Shown in pieces: positions 41,606-51,733 of a stretch of DNA of 64,000 bases (positions are counted from its first letter, which is position 1; each line of letters starts with the position of its first letter). The translations under genes and the position numbers were made by a program. This DNA comes from Meishania sp964351985. Its GTDB lineage: Bacteria > Bacteroidota > Bacteroidia > Flavobacteriales > Flavobacteriaceae. The DNA lies in assembly GCA_964351985.1 (NCBI GenBank), contig CAYGPR010000017.1, positions 1 through 64,000 of the forward strand, in the 5' to 3' direction. Below the pieces are notes generated by a model. It was given only the letters and a program-made list of their open reading frames with translations, searched no databases and was not told the DNA's origin.

Positions 41606-44386
41606 TTAGTTTTTAATATCCGTATTGGTCTCTTTCACTGCAGGAACTTTGGGATTACCGTCAGCGTCAATTTCAATGATATTATCGAAACCTAGTCCGT
41701 CTAATTTATCGGCAATTTTGGCCCTGTCCCCAACCATGAACCAATTCACGGCATCGGGTTTGACAACGGCCTTGCTGACCTCTCGAACATCTTTTAAGGA
41801 AAGGTTGCGGACACTGCTGTCATAATTTTGATAATAATCGTCAGGAAGATCGTATTTTATCAAATTGACCATAGAACTGTTTACCGCACTGTTCGTTTCC
41901 CATTGGCCCGGCAAACTTAATATTTGGTTGGTTTTTACCTTGTCCAGTTCTTCTTGGGTTACAGGCCTTGTAGTAATGAATTCAGAAATTTCCTTTCGTA
42001 ATTCTGTTACGGATTCTGCAGATTTATCTGTTTGTACGGGTGCATAAACTATAAAAGGACGCTCGGCCTTTGCGCCCATAACAAAACCACCTGCTCCGTA
42101 TGCCCAGTGCTTATCCTCGCGCAAGTTCATGTTGATCCTTGAAGTAAAATCACCTCCCAAGATACTTACCATCTGCTCTAAAGCCACTTGGTTGACGTCT
42201 CCATACTTGCTTGTCAAATGCCCTGCTAGAATTACGGATTGTTCCGACTCTGGCCTATCCATCAGATATAAAGTGTTCTTAGAATTGACTTTTGGTGTCG
42301 TAAAAGTGATTTTCGGAACATCGGCCTTCTTCCACTTTCCAAAAGCTTTTTCTAACTTGCTTTTGAGTGCACCCATTTCAATATCCCCCGTTACCACCAA
42401 GGTGGCATTATTCGGCCTGATCCAAGTCTTATAGAATTTCTCCATATCCTCGCGCTTCAATTTTTCCACTGTTTCCTCATAACCGCTACCCGTATACGGA
42501 TTACTGTAGGGATGTCCTTCCCCATATAGATATTTGTTCATGACCCGAAGCGCCATTGCGATAGGCTGCGCTTTTTCCTGTTTGATGGAATTGACCTGTT
42601 CATCCTTAAGGCGCTCAAATTCTTTTTCAGGAAATGCAGGATTCAAAACCACATCGGCAAAGAGATCAATGCTCGCATCCAAACTAGGTTTTAAAGTATT
42701 TAGGTATACGTTAGAGTTGTCTTGACTTGAGAAGGTAGAAAGACTTGCACCTAACAGCTGAAGTTGTTCGTTGATCTGCAACGAATTCATTTCCTTGGTA
42801 CCTTCATCCAACAAATCCATCGCCAACTGAGCCGTACCAGGGCTCGACAAATGATCGGTCTTATAACCCGCATCGAACATCAAGTTCATTACCACGGTAG
42901 GCACACCGGCTCGTTGGGCCAAAACCACATTTAGACCGTTCGACAATTTTGCACGCTGCAGTTCTGGAAACTTAGAGGTTTTTGTAGTACCCAATTCAGG
43001 TAGTTTAGAACGGTCAACTGTACTCTGCTCAACATCGTACTCAGGGAAAGGTTTGCACAACAAAATATGTTTCCCTTGGGTAAGCCATTTTTTTGCGGTC
43101 GCTTGTACATCTGCTATCGTTGCATCTTCGACATATTTTAATACCGTCTTGTAATAGGAAGCATCCCCAAAATAGGTTTCGTTTGAAGCCAGTATATCGG
43201 AAACACCACCAAAACCACCAATACGCTCTTGCCCTTTAATAAAACTTGAGAAATAAGCGGCCTTAACTCTTTTTAATTCTTCTTCTGTCGGGCCTTCATT
43301 AATGAGTTTTTGAATTTCTTCTTCCATAATGGCCTGAACCTTTTCAACATCCTCTCCAGGCTTTACATTGGCCCAGGTAATAAAATTACTGGCTATTTCA
43401 CTGGATGCCTGAAACGACACTACGGAACTGGCGATTTGATCTTCATATACTAAACGCTTGTACAACCTAGAGTTTTTTCCACTGGTCAAAACGGAAGAAA
43501 TTAAATCGAAATGTATATCTTCTCTGTTGCCAAATTTAGGGGTATTATAGGCGAACAATATTCTAGCCTCGGGAACCCTATCTTCATATACTTGATATGT
43601 ATCACCGTTATGGACCGGAATGTTCACTTCGTGTCGCGAAATTGTTGGACCCGAAGGAATATCTCCAAAGTATTTTAGCACTTTTTTATAGACCTCTTGT
43701 GGGTCGATATCCCCGGCAACCGCTACCACGGCATTTGCGGCTCCGTAATATGATTTAAACCATTCTTGTACGTCTTCTAGTGAAGCTGCGTTCAAATCTT
43801 CCATTTCGCCGATGACCGTCCATGAATACGGATGGCCTTTGGGGTACATCGCATAGGTCAAGTAATCCCACTGTTTTCCATAAGGTTGGTTGTCTCCTTG
43901 TCGTTTTTCGTTCTGAACGACACCGCGTTGCTCGTCCAATTTTTCCTGATCTATGGCACCCAACAAGTGTCCCATTCTATCCGATTCCAAGAATAATACT
44001 TGATCAAGGGCCGAGACAGGTACATTTTGAAAATAGTTCGTTCGGTCGCTATTGGTGGTTCCGTTCAAATCGGTTCCTCCTATCCGTTCCAGCGCCTGAA
44101 AATAGTCGTCATTGAAATTTTCACTTCCGTTGAACATTAAATGCTCGAATAAATGGGCAAATCCGCTTTTACCTGGTTTTTCATTTTTAGAACCAACGTG
44201 ATACCAAACATTGACCGCAGCTATGGGGGCCTTGTGGTCTTCATGTACCAATAGCACCAAACCATTGGGCAATACAAAACGTTCGTATGGAATATCTATC
44301 TGGTCGGCCTTGAACTCGAAATTCTGTGAATGAACGGTCTTTGTAACCAATAGTAAAGCGAAGCAAAGAAATATTAATTTTTTCAT
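41606..44386 (-). CDS. M16-family (pitrilysin-like) zinc metallopeptidase
   Basis: A 926-residue periplasmic peptidase with signal peptide (1-20, ending TVHSQ). The first M16 half has the inverted zinc motif HLFEH (His78, Glu81, His82) and the distal Glu160 in VQNEKR. The second half (about 490-900) lacks the motif and probably serves as the closing lid, as in pitrilysins. I started at the ATG at 44386, where the signal begins; an upstream in-frame ATG at 44452 adds an unlikely basic leader. It probably degrades short peptides in the periplasm. Confidence 0.92.
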   Translation of the reverse strand: MKKLIFLCFALLLVTKTVHSQNFEFKADQIDIPYERFVLPNGLVLLVHEDHKAPIAAVNVWYHVGSKNEKPGKSGFAHLFEHLMFNGSENFNDDYFQALERIGGTDLNGTTNSDRTNYFQNVPVSALDQVLFLESDRMGHLLGAIDQEKLDEQRGVVQNEKRQGDNQPYGKQWDYLTYAMYPKGHPYSWTVIGEMEDLNAASLEDVQEWFKSYYGAANAVVAVAGDIDPQEVYKKVLKYFGDIPSGPTISRHEVNIPVHNGDTYQVYEDRVPEARILFAYNTPKFGNREDIHFDLISSVLTSGKNSRLYKRLVYEDQIASSVVSFQASSEIASNFITWANVKPGEDVEKVQAIMEEEIQKLINEGPTEEELKRVKAAYFSSFIKGQERIGGFGGVSDILASNETYFGDASYYKTVLKYVEDATIADVQATAKKWLTQGKHILLCKPFPEYDVEQSTVDRSKLPELGTTKTSKFPELQRAKLSNGLNVVLAQRAGVPTVVMNLMFDAGYKTDHLSSPGTAQLAMDLLDEGTKEMNSLQINEQLQLLGASLSTFSSQDNSNVYLNTLKPSLDASIDLFADVVLNPAFPEKEFERLKDEQVNSIKQEKAQPIAMALRVMNKYLYGEGHPYSNPYTGSGYEETVEKLKREDMEKFYKTWIRPNNATLVVTGDIEMGALKSKLEKAFGKWKKADVPKITFTTPKVNSKNTLYLMDRPESEQSVILAGHLTSKYGDVNQVALEQMVSILGGDFTSRINMNLREDKHWAYGAGGFVMGAKAERPFIVYAPVQTDKSAESVTELRKEISEFITTRPVTQEELDKVKTNQILSLPGQWETNSAVNSSMVNLIKYDLPDDYYQNYDSSVRNLSLKDVREVSKAVVKPDAVNWFMVGDRAKIADKLDGLGFDNIIEIDADGNPKVPAVKETNTDIKN

Positions 44387-44522
44387 GATCGATGATTTTT
44401 TGATTTTTGTAAATATAGGGCATCTAGTGAACCGAAACAATCTGTTTTTCAAGATATCACGTGTTCGAAATATTGAAGAAACTCAAAAAAATTAATAGCT
44501 TTACGTCACTAAAAGGCACAAT

Positions 44523-44900
44523 ATGAAAAACCCCGTTTTAAGAGACATCGGACTGGCTTTCTTTAGAATAACAATGTCCATAATGCTTTTGACCCATGGT
44601 TTTCCTAAATTTCAAAAGTTGATTTCGGGAAACTTTGAATTTGGTGACCCCATTGGTATCGGTGCCACCCCCTCCTTATTTTTAGCGGTAATCGGAGAAT
44701 TCATCTGCCCCATTTTGATTATCGTTGGTTTTAAAACGCGCTGGGTGGCAATACCCCCTGCCATAACGATGTTGGTAGCAGCTACAATAGTTCACGCTGA
44801 AGACCCTTTTGGCTCCAAAGAAAAGGCGTTATTATTTTTGGTTTCCTTCATCACCATTTTTCTTTTGGGGCCAGGAAAATTTAGTGTTGATAAGAAATAA
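44523..44900 (+). CDS. DoxX-family membrane protein
   Basis: A 125-residue protein with four membrane helices and the DoxX pattern LLTHGFPKFQKL near residue 24 and GEFICPILIIVGFKTRW near 60. It is shorter than the DoxX protein at 40388. Function unsettled. Converges with holA, one base apart. Confidence 0.88.
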   Translation: MKNPVLRDIGLAFFRITMSIMLLTHGFPKFQKLISGNFEFGDPIGIGATPSLFLAVIGEFICPILIIVGFKTRWVAIPPAITMLVAATIVHAEDPFGSKEKALLFLVSFITIFLLGPGKFSVDKK

Positions 44901-44901
44901 T

Positions 44902-45903
44902 CTAAATAATTTTTACCAAGAGTTCTTTTAGTAGATCCGATTGAGATGCGGCCTGCGCTCCTACACCTTTCCCTTTCAAATCCATTTCACGTAAATGAGA
45001 GATGATCTTACTGACCCTTTTCATGGGATAGTTTTTAGCTGCAATCTGAAACTCACCGACAAAATAAGGATTGATGCGTAAGGCACTCGCCACGCTTTTA
45101 GAGGAATGGTCGTTGAGACCATGGTATTGCAATAATTGAGTGAAAAACGAATGTAACAAAGTAATGGTCAACACAAAAGGGTTGTCCTTCGGGTTTTGGG
45201 CAAAATAGTTGATAATTTTTGTTGCCTTTAAAACATTACGCTCCCCGATTGCCTTTTTCAGCTCAAAATTGTTGTAGTCTTTACTGATTCCGATATGCTC
45301 TTCGATATCGTTGGGCGTAATTTCGGTGTTTTTAGGTAGCACCAATTCGAGTTTTTCAAGTTCCTTATCAATCTTACTAAGATTCGTACCTAAATACTCG
45401 ACCAACAAAACCGAGGCTTTGGGTGAAATGCCATACCCTTTGCCTTTTAAAACCTTTCGGATCCAATCGGATACTTGATTTTCATAGAGTTTTTTTCCTT
45501 CGAAAATGACACCTTTACTTTGAACGGATTTGTATAGTTTCTTACGCTTGTCCAGTTTTTTGTACTTGTAACATATAACAAGAACTGTTGTTGGTTGAAG
45601 GTTTTTGACATAGGAATTCAAATTTTCAATGGTCCGTGAAAGATGCTGGGCCTCTTTTACGATAATTACTTGCCGCTCGGCCATCATAGGGTACCGCTTT
45701 GCATTTGAAATGATATCGTCGATTGAAACATCCTTACCGTAAAGTACGACTTGGTTAAACCCACGTTCCGCTTCTGAAAGCACGTTCTCAGCAATGAAAT
45801 TGGCTATTTTATCGATGTAATATACTTCTTCACCGTGCAGAAAATAAATCGGCTTAATGTGACCCTCAAGAATATCTTTTACTATCTGTTTAGCTTCATC
45901 CAT
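44902..45903 (-). CDS. holA: DNA polymerase III delta subunit
   Basis: A 333-residue clamp-loader subunit. The N-terminal AAA+-like region has IYFLHGEEVYYID and IIVKEAQHLS, and the C-terminal collar helices carry LHSFFTQLLQYHGLN, typical of HolA. It opens the beta clamp and helps load it onto DNA. It is divergent from the HSDR_N gene, with 26 bases between, a conserved arrangement in Flavobacteriia. Confidence 0.92.
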   Translation of the reverse strand: MDEAKQIVKDILEGHIKPIYFLHGEEVYYIDKIANFIAENVLSEAERGFNQVVLYGKDVSIDDIISNAKRYPMMAERQVIIVKEAQHLSRTIENLNSYVKNLQPTTVLVICYKYKKLDKRKKLYKSVQSKGVIFEGKKLYENQVSDWIRKVLKGKGYGISPKASVLLVEYLGTNLSKIDKELEKLELVLPKNTEITPNDIEEHIGISKDYNNFELKKAIGERNVLKATKIINYFAQNPKDNPFVLTITLLHSFFTQLLQYHGLNDHSSKSVASALRINPYFVGEFQIAAKNYPMKRVSKIISHLREMDLKGKGVGAQAASQSDLLKELLVKII

Positions 45904-45929
45904 TCAAAAAAAATTGTCAATTTTGTGAT

Positions 45930-46376
45930 GTGATACCTTTGCAGTTTCCTTCCTATACCTTTCGATTCAAAAATAGAGAAAATAAGATCTATATTTTTGA
46001 TGTAATCCGTAAAAAATTTGTGGTCATGCTTCCCGAAGAGTGGGTGCGTCAACACGTTGTAAACTACCTCATTGAAGATAAAAAATATCCGGCAAGTCAC
46101 ATCAATGTTGAGAAACAGTTAAAAGTCAACGCGATGAAAAAACGTTACGATGTGGTTGTGTTCAATTCTGATGGTAGCATTCGTATCTTGGTAGAATGCA
46201 AGTCTCCCGATATTTTGATCGACCAAAACACTTTCGACCAAATTGCAAGTTATAACCTAAAACTGAATGCAGAATACCTAATGGTTAGTAACGGCCTGGA
46301 ACATTTCTATTGTAAAATGGATTTTGAAAACGAAAAATACACCTTTTTAGAAGGTATTCCTGATTTTAGCCGTTAA
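45930..46376 (+). CDS. HSDR_N-family small nuclease-like protein
   Basis: A 148-residue protein matching the N-terminal restriction-like domain of type I HsdR (PD-(D/E)xK fold): Asp in KRYDVVVF, then ILVECKSP with Glu and Lys of the catalytic core. The family is common beside holA in Bacteroidota; no restriction system is near. Its biological role is unknown. The start is uncertain: GTG at 45930 or TTG at 45939. The start overlaps a -7-like TACCTTTG. Confidence 0.85.
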   Translation: MIPLQFPSYTFRFKNRENKIYIFDVIRKKFVVMLPEEWVRQHVVNYLIEDKKYPASHINVEKQLKVNAMKKRYDVVVFNSDGSIRILVECKSPDILIDQNTFDQIASYNLKLNAEYLMVSNGLEHFYCKMDFENEKYTFLEGIPDFSR

Positions 46377-46388
46377 TTTGCCACTGTT

Positions 46389-47390
46389 TTGCAAATAGCC
46401 ATCGTCATACTTAATTGGAACGGAGAGGTGCTTTTGGAGCGCTATCTACCCTCTGTTGTCCGGCATTCTAAAGGCTACGATATCTATATTGCCGACAATG
46501 CATCTACCGATGGCTCCGTTACTTTTATAAAGCAAAACTATCCCCAAGTAAAAATCATACAGAACGACCAGAACGGTGGGTTTGCAAAAGGGTACAATGA
46601 TGCCCTACAGTATGTAGAAGCCGATATCGTTTGCTTGCTGAACTCAGATGTACAAGTTACCGAAGGTTGGTTGGAGCCTATCGCCAAAGTATTTCAAGAT
46701 TATCCAAAAGTATCCATTGTACAGCCAAAAATATTGGACCTCCTTCGAAAAAAATACTTCGAATATGCCGGGGCGGCGGGTGGTTTTCTAGATCAACTAG
46801 GATACCCTTTCTGTAGGGGCCGTATATTTCAATCCTTGGAAAAAGATGAGGGACAATATGACGATACCATTGAGATTTTTTGGGCTACAGGGGCCTGTAT
46901 GTTCATTAAGAAAGAAGTTTTTCACGACCTGGGAGGCTTCGACGAGGACTATTTCGCACATCAAGAAGAAGTTGACCTATGTTGGCGAGCTAAAAATGCA
47001 GGTCATAAAGTGTATTACACAGGATTGTCTCATGTATACCACCTCGGTGGATCGACATTGAGCAATATGAACCCAAAAAAAACATACCTGAATTTCAGAA
47101 ATTCTCTGTTCTCTATAACGAAGAACTTGCCAAGAAGAAAGGCTTTTTTGATTATCGGTATACGGCTGTTGCTCGATGGGGTTGCCGCCCTTCGATTTAT
47201 ACTTCAATTCAAACTGAATCATTGTTGGGCCATATTGCGAGCGCATCTTAGCTTTTACCGGCAATTCGGCAAAATGTACAAAAAGCGCGAAAAAGCCAAT
47301 TTTGTATTAAAATACTACATCACAAAGTCCATAGTGTGGTCACATTTCGTACATCATGTAAAGAATTTTAACAATTTAGTAAAAGATTAA
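46389..47390 (+). CDS. Family 2 glycosyltransferase
   Basis: A 333-residue GT-A enzyme beginning at a TTG (MQIAIVILNWNG). DNASTDGS (about 35-42) and the LLNSDVQV DxD-type motif (about 82-89) bind the nucleotide sugar and metal. GFDEDYFAHQEEVDLCWRA is the acceptor-side motif of rhamnosyl/GlcNAc-type transferases. The C-terminus has hydrophobic stretches. It probably builds surface polysaccharide or LPS. It begins 12 bases after the HSDR_N stop and is likely cotranscribed. Confidence 0.9.
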   Translation: MQIAIVILNWNGEVLLERYLPSVVRHSKGYDIYIADNASTDGSVTFIKQNYPQVKIIQNDQNGGFAKGYNDALQYVEADIVCLLNSDVQVTEGWLEPIAKVFQDYPKVSIVQPKILDLLRKKYFEYAGAAGGFLDQLGYPFCRGRIFQSLEKDEGQYDDTIEIFWATGACMFIKKEVFHDLGGFDEDYFAHQEEVDLCWRAKNAGHKVYYTGLSHVYHLGGSTLSNMNPKKTYLNFRNSLFSITKNLPRRKAFLIIGIRLLLDGVAALRFILQFKLNHCWAILRAHLSFYRQFGKMYKKREKANFVLKYYITKSIVWSHFVHHVKNFNNLVKD

Positions 47391-47490
47391 CTAATTTCGC
47401 AGAACCACGAGATTGTTAAATCTCTAATTTTGTCCGCGATTTCAAACCGATAAAACAAATAACAATCATTATTAATTAAGCAACATACCT

Positions 47491-48342
47491 ATGAAAAAAA
47501 TCATTTTCGCCTGCTTGAGTGCAGCAGTACTTTTAACCTCTTGTGTTTCTTCAAAAAAATTCAAGGATTTGGAGGCCAAACACAAAGAAGCCCAAGACCT
47601 TTTGAATTCCGCTACCGTTAAACTGAACGATTGTTTGGAAGAGAAAGCAACGGCTTCCTCAAGATTACAGACCTTAGAAGACCAAAATGCATTTCTTAAG
47701 GCGAACAACCAAGAGTTGATCAACAATATGGGCAACTTGACCACCCTGACTACCAAAGGTGCCGAGAACCTTGAAAAATCACTTGAAAGTCTTCAGGAAA
47801 AAGATTTGACCATTCGAAAACTACAAGATGCCATTACCCGAAGAGATTCTGTAAACCTTTCTTTGGTACAAAGTCTCAAAGGTGTTCTTGGCAACTTGGA
47901 TGATGAAGATATTGAAATCAGTGTTGAAAAAGGAGTTGTATTTGTTTCTATTTCCGACAAGTTATTGTTCAGCAGTGGAAGCTACAATGTGACCAGCCGT
48001 GCCAAGGAAGTATTGGGCAAGGTAGCACAGGTAGTGAACAACAAGCCCGATTTCGAATTTATGGTCGAAGGTCACACCGATGATGTACCTTACAGAAAGC
48101 CGCCACTTTTAGATAACTGGGACTTGAGCGTTAAGCGTGCAACGGCAGTTGTTCGTATACTTCAGAATGATTATAACGTAGATCCGAAACGCATGACCGC
48201 AGCTGGTAGAGCCGAATTCGTGCCTGTTTCGCAAACCGAAAAATCCAAAAATAGAAGAACCAGAATTGTGGTATTACCGAAAATCGATCAGTTCTATAGT
48301 ATGATCGAAGAAGGAATGAAAGATCCTGCTATCAACAATTGA
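47491..48342 (+). CDS. OmpA-family lipoprotein
   Basis: A 283-residue outer-membrane lipoprotein (Cys18 in LTSC) with a coiled-coil stalk (about 24-130) and an OmpA C-terminal peptidoglycan-binding domain (about 165-270). The EGHTDDVP and NWDLSVKRATAVVR motifs contain the Asp and Arg that hold the diaminopimelate of the peptidoglycan. It tethers the outer membrane to the wall. A degenerate paralogue is at 63118. Confidence 0.92.
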   Translation: MKKIIFACLSAAVLLTSCVSSKKFKDLEAKHKEAQDLLNSATVKLNDCLEEKATASSRLQTLEDQNAFLKANNQELINNMGNLTTLTTKGAENLEKSLESLQEKDLTIRKLQDAITRRDSVNLSLVQSLKGVLGNLDDEDIEISVEKGVVFVSISDKLLFSSGSYNVTSRAKEVLGKVAQVVNNKPDFEFMVEGHTDDVPYRKPPLLDNWDLSVKRATAVVRILQNDYNVDPKRMTAAGRAEFVPVSQTEKSKNRRTRIVVLPKIDQFYSMIEEGMKDPAINN

Positions 48343-48362
48343 TATTTTTTTATAGTACAAAG

Positions 48363-48394
48363 GCCGTATCTCTTAGAGGTACGGCTTTTTTTTT
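48363..48394 (+). terminator. Rho-independent terminator
   Basis: Stem GCCGTA/TACGGC with an inner T-G wobble and CTC/GAG, TTA loop (48363-48385), then nine T residues. It follows the OmpA gene. Confidence 0.85.
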
Positions 48395-48410
48395 GAGCAA
48401 AAGAATGTAG

Positions 48411-48418
48411 TATATTTG
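48411..48418 (+). promoter_or_regulatory. -7-like box TATATTTG for the metalloprotease
   Basis: TAnnTTTG match 62 bases before the start; a TTTG at 48392 is only 15 bases upstream, short of the usual spacing. Confidence 0.35.
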
Positions 48419-48480
48419 AATAACCGAGCCGATATACCCGTACAAAATACTATTTAGATAATAATAGCGTTTTTTCTATT

Positions 48481-51060
48481 ATGAGGATATTTATTGGATT
48501 AATTTGCTTGTTTTTCGTAACAAGTTCATGTAGCATCTTGGGATCGGCAAAAAACGCCAATGATTCTAATACTGTTATCAATAAGAATAACACATCTTCA
48601 AAGTCGAAGACAAATTCGTATAATACGCTTATTACGGATGAAGCGGTTTCCCAGAAAGGTTTGTTTACAGTACATCGCGTAGGCAACAAACATTATTTCG
48701 AAATTGCCGATAGCGTATTAGATCATGAGATCCTTGTCGTTACCCGTTTTGTAAAAACTCCCGCAGGCGCCGGAAATTATGGCGGAGAAGAAATAGGCAA
48801 AAAAACCATCATTTGGGAAAAAGGGCCCGAAAACAAACTTTTTCTCCGTATCGGTACATTGGTCAGCATGGCCGATGAAAACGACGCTATTTCACAAGCG
48901 GTCAATAATTCGAACATCACCCCAATACTTGAAGCCTTCGAAATTAAGGCCCGAAATGAAAAAAAGAAAACTTCGGTGATCGACGTTACTGAATTTATAA
49001 ATAGTGAAAATACACTGCTTGCCCTTAGTGAACCCCAGAAAGAATCATATAAACTATCGTCTTTGGAAAAGGACAAGTCTTATATTGAAAAAATCACCTC
49101 TTTTCCCATAAATACCGAAGTTCGAACAGTTAAAACGTACAAGGCCAAGACTTCGGGCAAAAGTAAAAAAGAACTACCTGCCGCCGTGCTTTCGGGTGTT
49201 GTTACCCTTGAACTGAACAGTTCATTTATTATGCTTCCGAAGGAGCCAATGAAGAAAAGGTTCTTCGATGAGCGCGTTGGATATTTCGCCAGTTCGTATT
49301 TGGAATATGGTGATGAACAACAAAAGGTAGACCGCAATACGTTTATACATCGCTGGCGCCTTGAACCAAAGCCGGAAGATATCCAAAAATGGGAAAACGG
49401 CGAGTTGGTGGAGCCAAAAAAGCCTATCGTTTTTTATATCGATCCCGCCACTCCAAAAAAATGGAGGCCCTTCTTGATCCAAGGTATCAACGACTGGCAG
49501 AAAGCTTTTGAACAGGCAGGCTTTAAAAATGCCATAGTCGGAAAAGAATGGCCAGAAGATAATCCTGACATGAGTCTTGAAGATGCCCGATTCTCAGTAC
49601 TCCGCTATTTTGCCTCACCGAAGAAGAATGCATATGGCCCTAATATTACGGATCCGCGAAGTGGCGAAATTCTAGAGAGCCATATCGGATGGTATCACAA
49701 TTTAATGAACCTTTTACACAATTGGTACACCATTCAGGCCGGTGCGGTAGATCAAAGAGCACAAAACATGGAATTTGAACCCGAATTGATGGGGGAATTA
49801 ATTCGTTTTGTTTCCTCGCATGAAGTGGGCCATACCATAGGCCTACGCCATAATATGGGAGCTAGCTACGCCACTCCGGTAGAAAAACTTAGGGATGCTG
49901 AATGGCTTAGAAAAAATGGACATACAAGTTCCATAATGGATTATGCAAGGTTCAATTATGTAGCACAACCCCAGGATAGCATTCCGCCCAAAGACCTGAT
50001 GCCACGAATCGGTGATTACGATAAATGGGCCATTCAATGGGGATATGGTAAACTACCGAAAACCCAAGAGTTGGCTGATGAGAGGGAAATTCTGAACCAA
50101 TGGGTCGTAGATAGTATTTCTACAAATCCACGATTATGGTTCGGGGGAGAAGGGCGCGATTTTGACCCAAGGTCTCAAACAGAGGATTTAGGAGACAACG
50201 CCATGGTAGCTAGCACCTATGGTATTATGAACTTACAACGTATCGTTCCCAAATTGACCGACTGGACGAAAGCCCGAAATAGTGATGACTATTCCAATTT
50301 GGACGAAATATACGAGAGCCTTGTCAAACAATATGAAAATTACCTTTTTCATGTAGCTAAAAATATTGGAGGAATTTATGTCACCCCGAAGACCATGGGA
50401 GAATCTGGCGAAGTATATTGCCCTGTTCCAAAAAGTCAACAAAAAGAAGCCTTGGTGTTTTTGAACAACCATATTTTCAAAGAACCCAAGTGGTTGATCA
50501 ATAATGAAATTCTGAACAAGACTTCTTCTCCTCAATCCAAGGAGTCGATTACCAAAACCATGGAAAGAGTGCTGTTGAACTTGATGGGCGGTAGTCGCAT
50601 GAGCAGAATGACCTTTATAAATGAACGTTATGAAGATGAAGACGTTTATGCCCCGGACGAGTACATTGATGACCTGAATCAACTGATATGGGGCGAGATG
50701 AACGTGTTCTATAAGACCGACGCGTATCGTAGAAAACTTCAAAAAGCCTATGTTTCCAATATGATCACACTCTACAAGCCGAGTGAGGCCGAGGGTCTGG
50801 TAGAAGGTATTTTAGCAAAATTGTCGGAAGGGTATACCGCTAACACCGATGTACGTTCTTTGGCACTTCATAACCTTACGATGCTACAGCGTAAAATAAA
50901 GGGAACCATTCCGGTAATCAACCATCGAATGACAAAGGCCCATTTGCTGTACATTCAAAAAGAGATAGAAGAGGTCATTGGAGAAACCAAAGACCCTGGT
51001 AATCTTTTTATTCCGGCAAATCCTGATTTAGCGATAGACAAGGGTGAGGAAAAGGAATAG
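48481..51060 (+). CDS. Zinc-dependent metzincin-type protease (DUF5117/DUF5118)
   Basis: An 859-residue predicted lipoprotein (Cys17 in SSC). N-terminal DUF5118/DUF5117-like regions (about 45-300) precede a catalytic domain with HEVGHTIGLRHN (His447, Glu448, His451, His457) and a Met-turn SIMDY (Met486), as in metzincins. The C-terminal 250 residues are helical. The family is abundant in Bacteroidota and faces the periplasm or surface; the substrate is unknown. The length is typical. Confidence 0.9.
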   Translation: MRIFIGLICLFFVTSSCSILGSAKNANDSNTVINKNNTSSKSKTNSYNTLITDEAVSQKGLFTVHRVGNKHYFEIADSVLDHEILVVTRFVKTPAGAGNYGGEEIGKKTIIWEKGPENKLFLRIGTLVSMADENDAISQAVNNSNITPILEAFEIKARNEKKKTSVIDVTEFINSENTLLALSEPQKESYKLSSLEKDKSYIEKITSFPINTEVRTVKTYKAKTSGKSKKELPAAVLSGVVTLELNSSFIMLPKEPMKKRFFDERVGYFASSYLEYGDEQQKVDRNTFIHRWRLEPKPEDIQKWENGELVEPKKPIVFYIDPATPKKWRPFLIQGINDWQKAFEQAGFKNAIVGKEWPEDNPDMSLEDARFSVLRYFASPKKNAYGPNITDPRSGEILESHIGWYHNLMNLLHNWYTIQAGAVDQRAQNMEFEPELMGELIRFVSSHEVGHTIGLRHNMGASYATPVEKLRDAEWLRKNGHTSSIMDYARFNYVAQPQDSIPPKDLMPRIGDYDKWAIQWGYGKLPKTQELADEREILNQWVVDSISTNPRLWFGGEGRDFDPRSQTEDLGDNAMVASTYGIMNLQRIVPKLTDWTKARNSDDYSNLDEIYESLVKQYENYLFHVAKNIGGIYVTPKTMGESGEVYCPVPKSQQKEALVFLNNHIFKEPKWLINNEILNKTSSPQSKESITKTMERVLLNLMGGSRMSRMTFINERYEDEDVYAPDEYIDDLNQLIWGEMNVFYKTDAYRRKLQKAYVSNMITLYKPSEAEGLVEGILAKLSEGYTANTDVRSLALHNLTMLQRKIKGTIPVINHRMTKAHLLYIQKEIEEVIGETKDPGNLFIPANPDLAIDKGEEKE

Positions 51061-51063
51061 CTT

Positions 51064-51684
51064 CTAGAAAATATCCAAGCTTCCCTTGCCTTCCCGAACG
51101 ACTTCAGGTTCTCCACGCGACAAGTCGATTACCGTTGAGGCTATATTATCACCATACCCCCCATCGACGACGACATCGACCAGATTTTCCCATTTCTCGA
51201 ATATCAGTTCGGGATCTGTTGTATATTCGAGCAGTTCATCCTCATCACGTATGGATGTAGATACAATAGGGTTGCCCAGGCCCTCGACCAATGCCTTCGC
51301 AATGGCATTATCAGGAACCCGAATACCTACCGTCTTTTTCTTTTTAAAATCTTTTGGGAGGCTATTGTTTCCCGGAAGGATGAACGTATAGGGCCCAGGC
51401 AAGGCACGCTTTAATATTTTGAAGGTCGGGGTATCGATTTGACGTACATAATCTGAAAGGTTGCTCAAATCTGCACAGATAAAAGAAAAGTTGGCCTTGG
51501 TCAATTTGACCCCCTTTATCCGGGCAATACGTTCTAGAGCTTTAGTATTCGTGATATCACAACCCAGCCCGTATACCGTATCTGTGGGGTATATGGCCAA
51601 TCCCCCGTTTCGGAGAATATCCACTACCCGCTTAACTGCCTTAGGATTAGGATTTTCCGGATATATCTTTATAAGCTCTGCCAT
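51064..51684 (-). CDS. Sua5/YciO/YrdC-family L-threonylcarbamoyladenylate synthase
   Basis: A 206-residue protein with the KxR/S-x-N-type fold signature: YPTDTVYGLGCDI (about 32-44), ALPGPYTFIL and VGIRVPDNAIA. The family makes threonylcarbamoyl-AMP, the precursor of t6A37 in ANN-reading tRNAs. Some members (YciO) lack or have reduced activity, so the gene name Sua5 or YciO is not given. Converges with the metalloprotease gene, three bases apart. Confidence 0.9.
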   Translation of the reverse strand: MAELIKIYPENPNPKAVKRVVDILRNGGLAIYPTDTVYGLGCDITNTKALERIARIKGVKLTKANFSFICADLSNLSDYVRQIDTPTFKILKRALPGPYTFILPGNNSLPKDFKKKKTVGIRVPDNAIAKALVEGLGNPIVSTSIRDEDELLEYTTDPELIFEKWENLVDVVVDGGYGDNIASTVIDLSRGEPEVVREGKGSLDIF

Positions 51685-51733
51685 ACCATTTTCGATAGAA
51701 TAACGTTATACAAAGTACACACAAATTTTACTT

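Noticed and set aside
45930..46376. A type I restriction-modification locus
   Set aside because: Only the small HSDR_N domain is present; there are no helicase, methylase or specificity genes nearby.
50233..50742. A 169-codon open frame opposite the metzincin-type protease
   Set aside because: Its residue composition is low-quality (His, Phe and Val runs), with no homology that I recognise, and the protease frame has intact zinc motifs.
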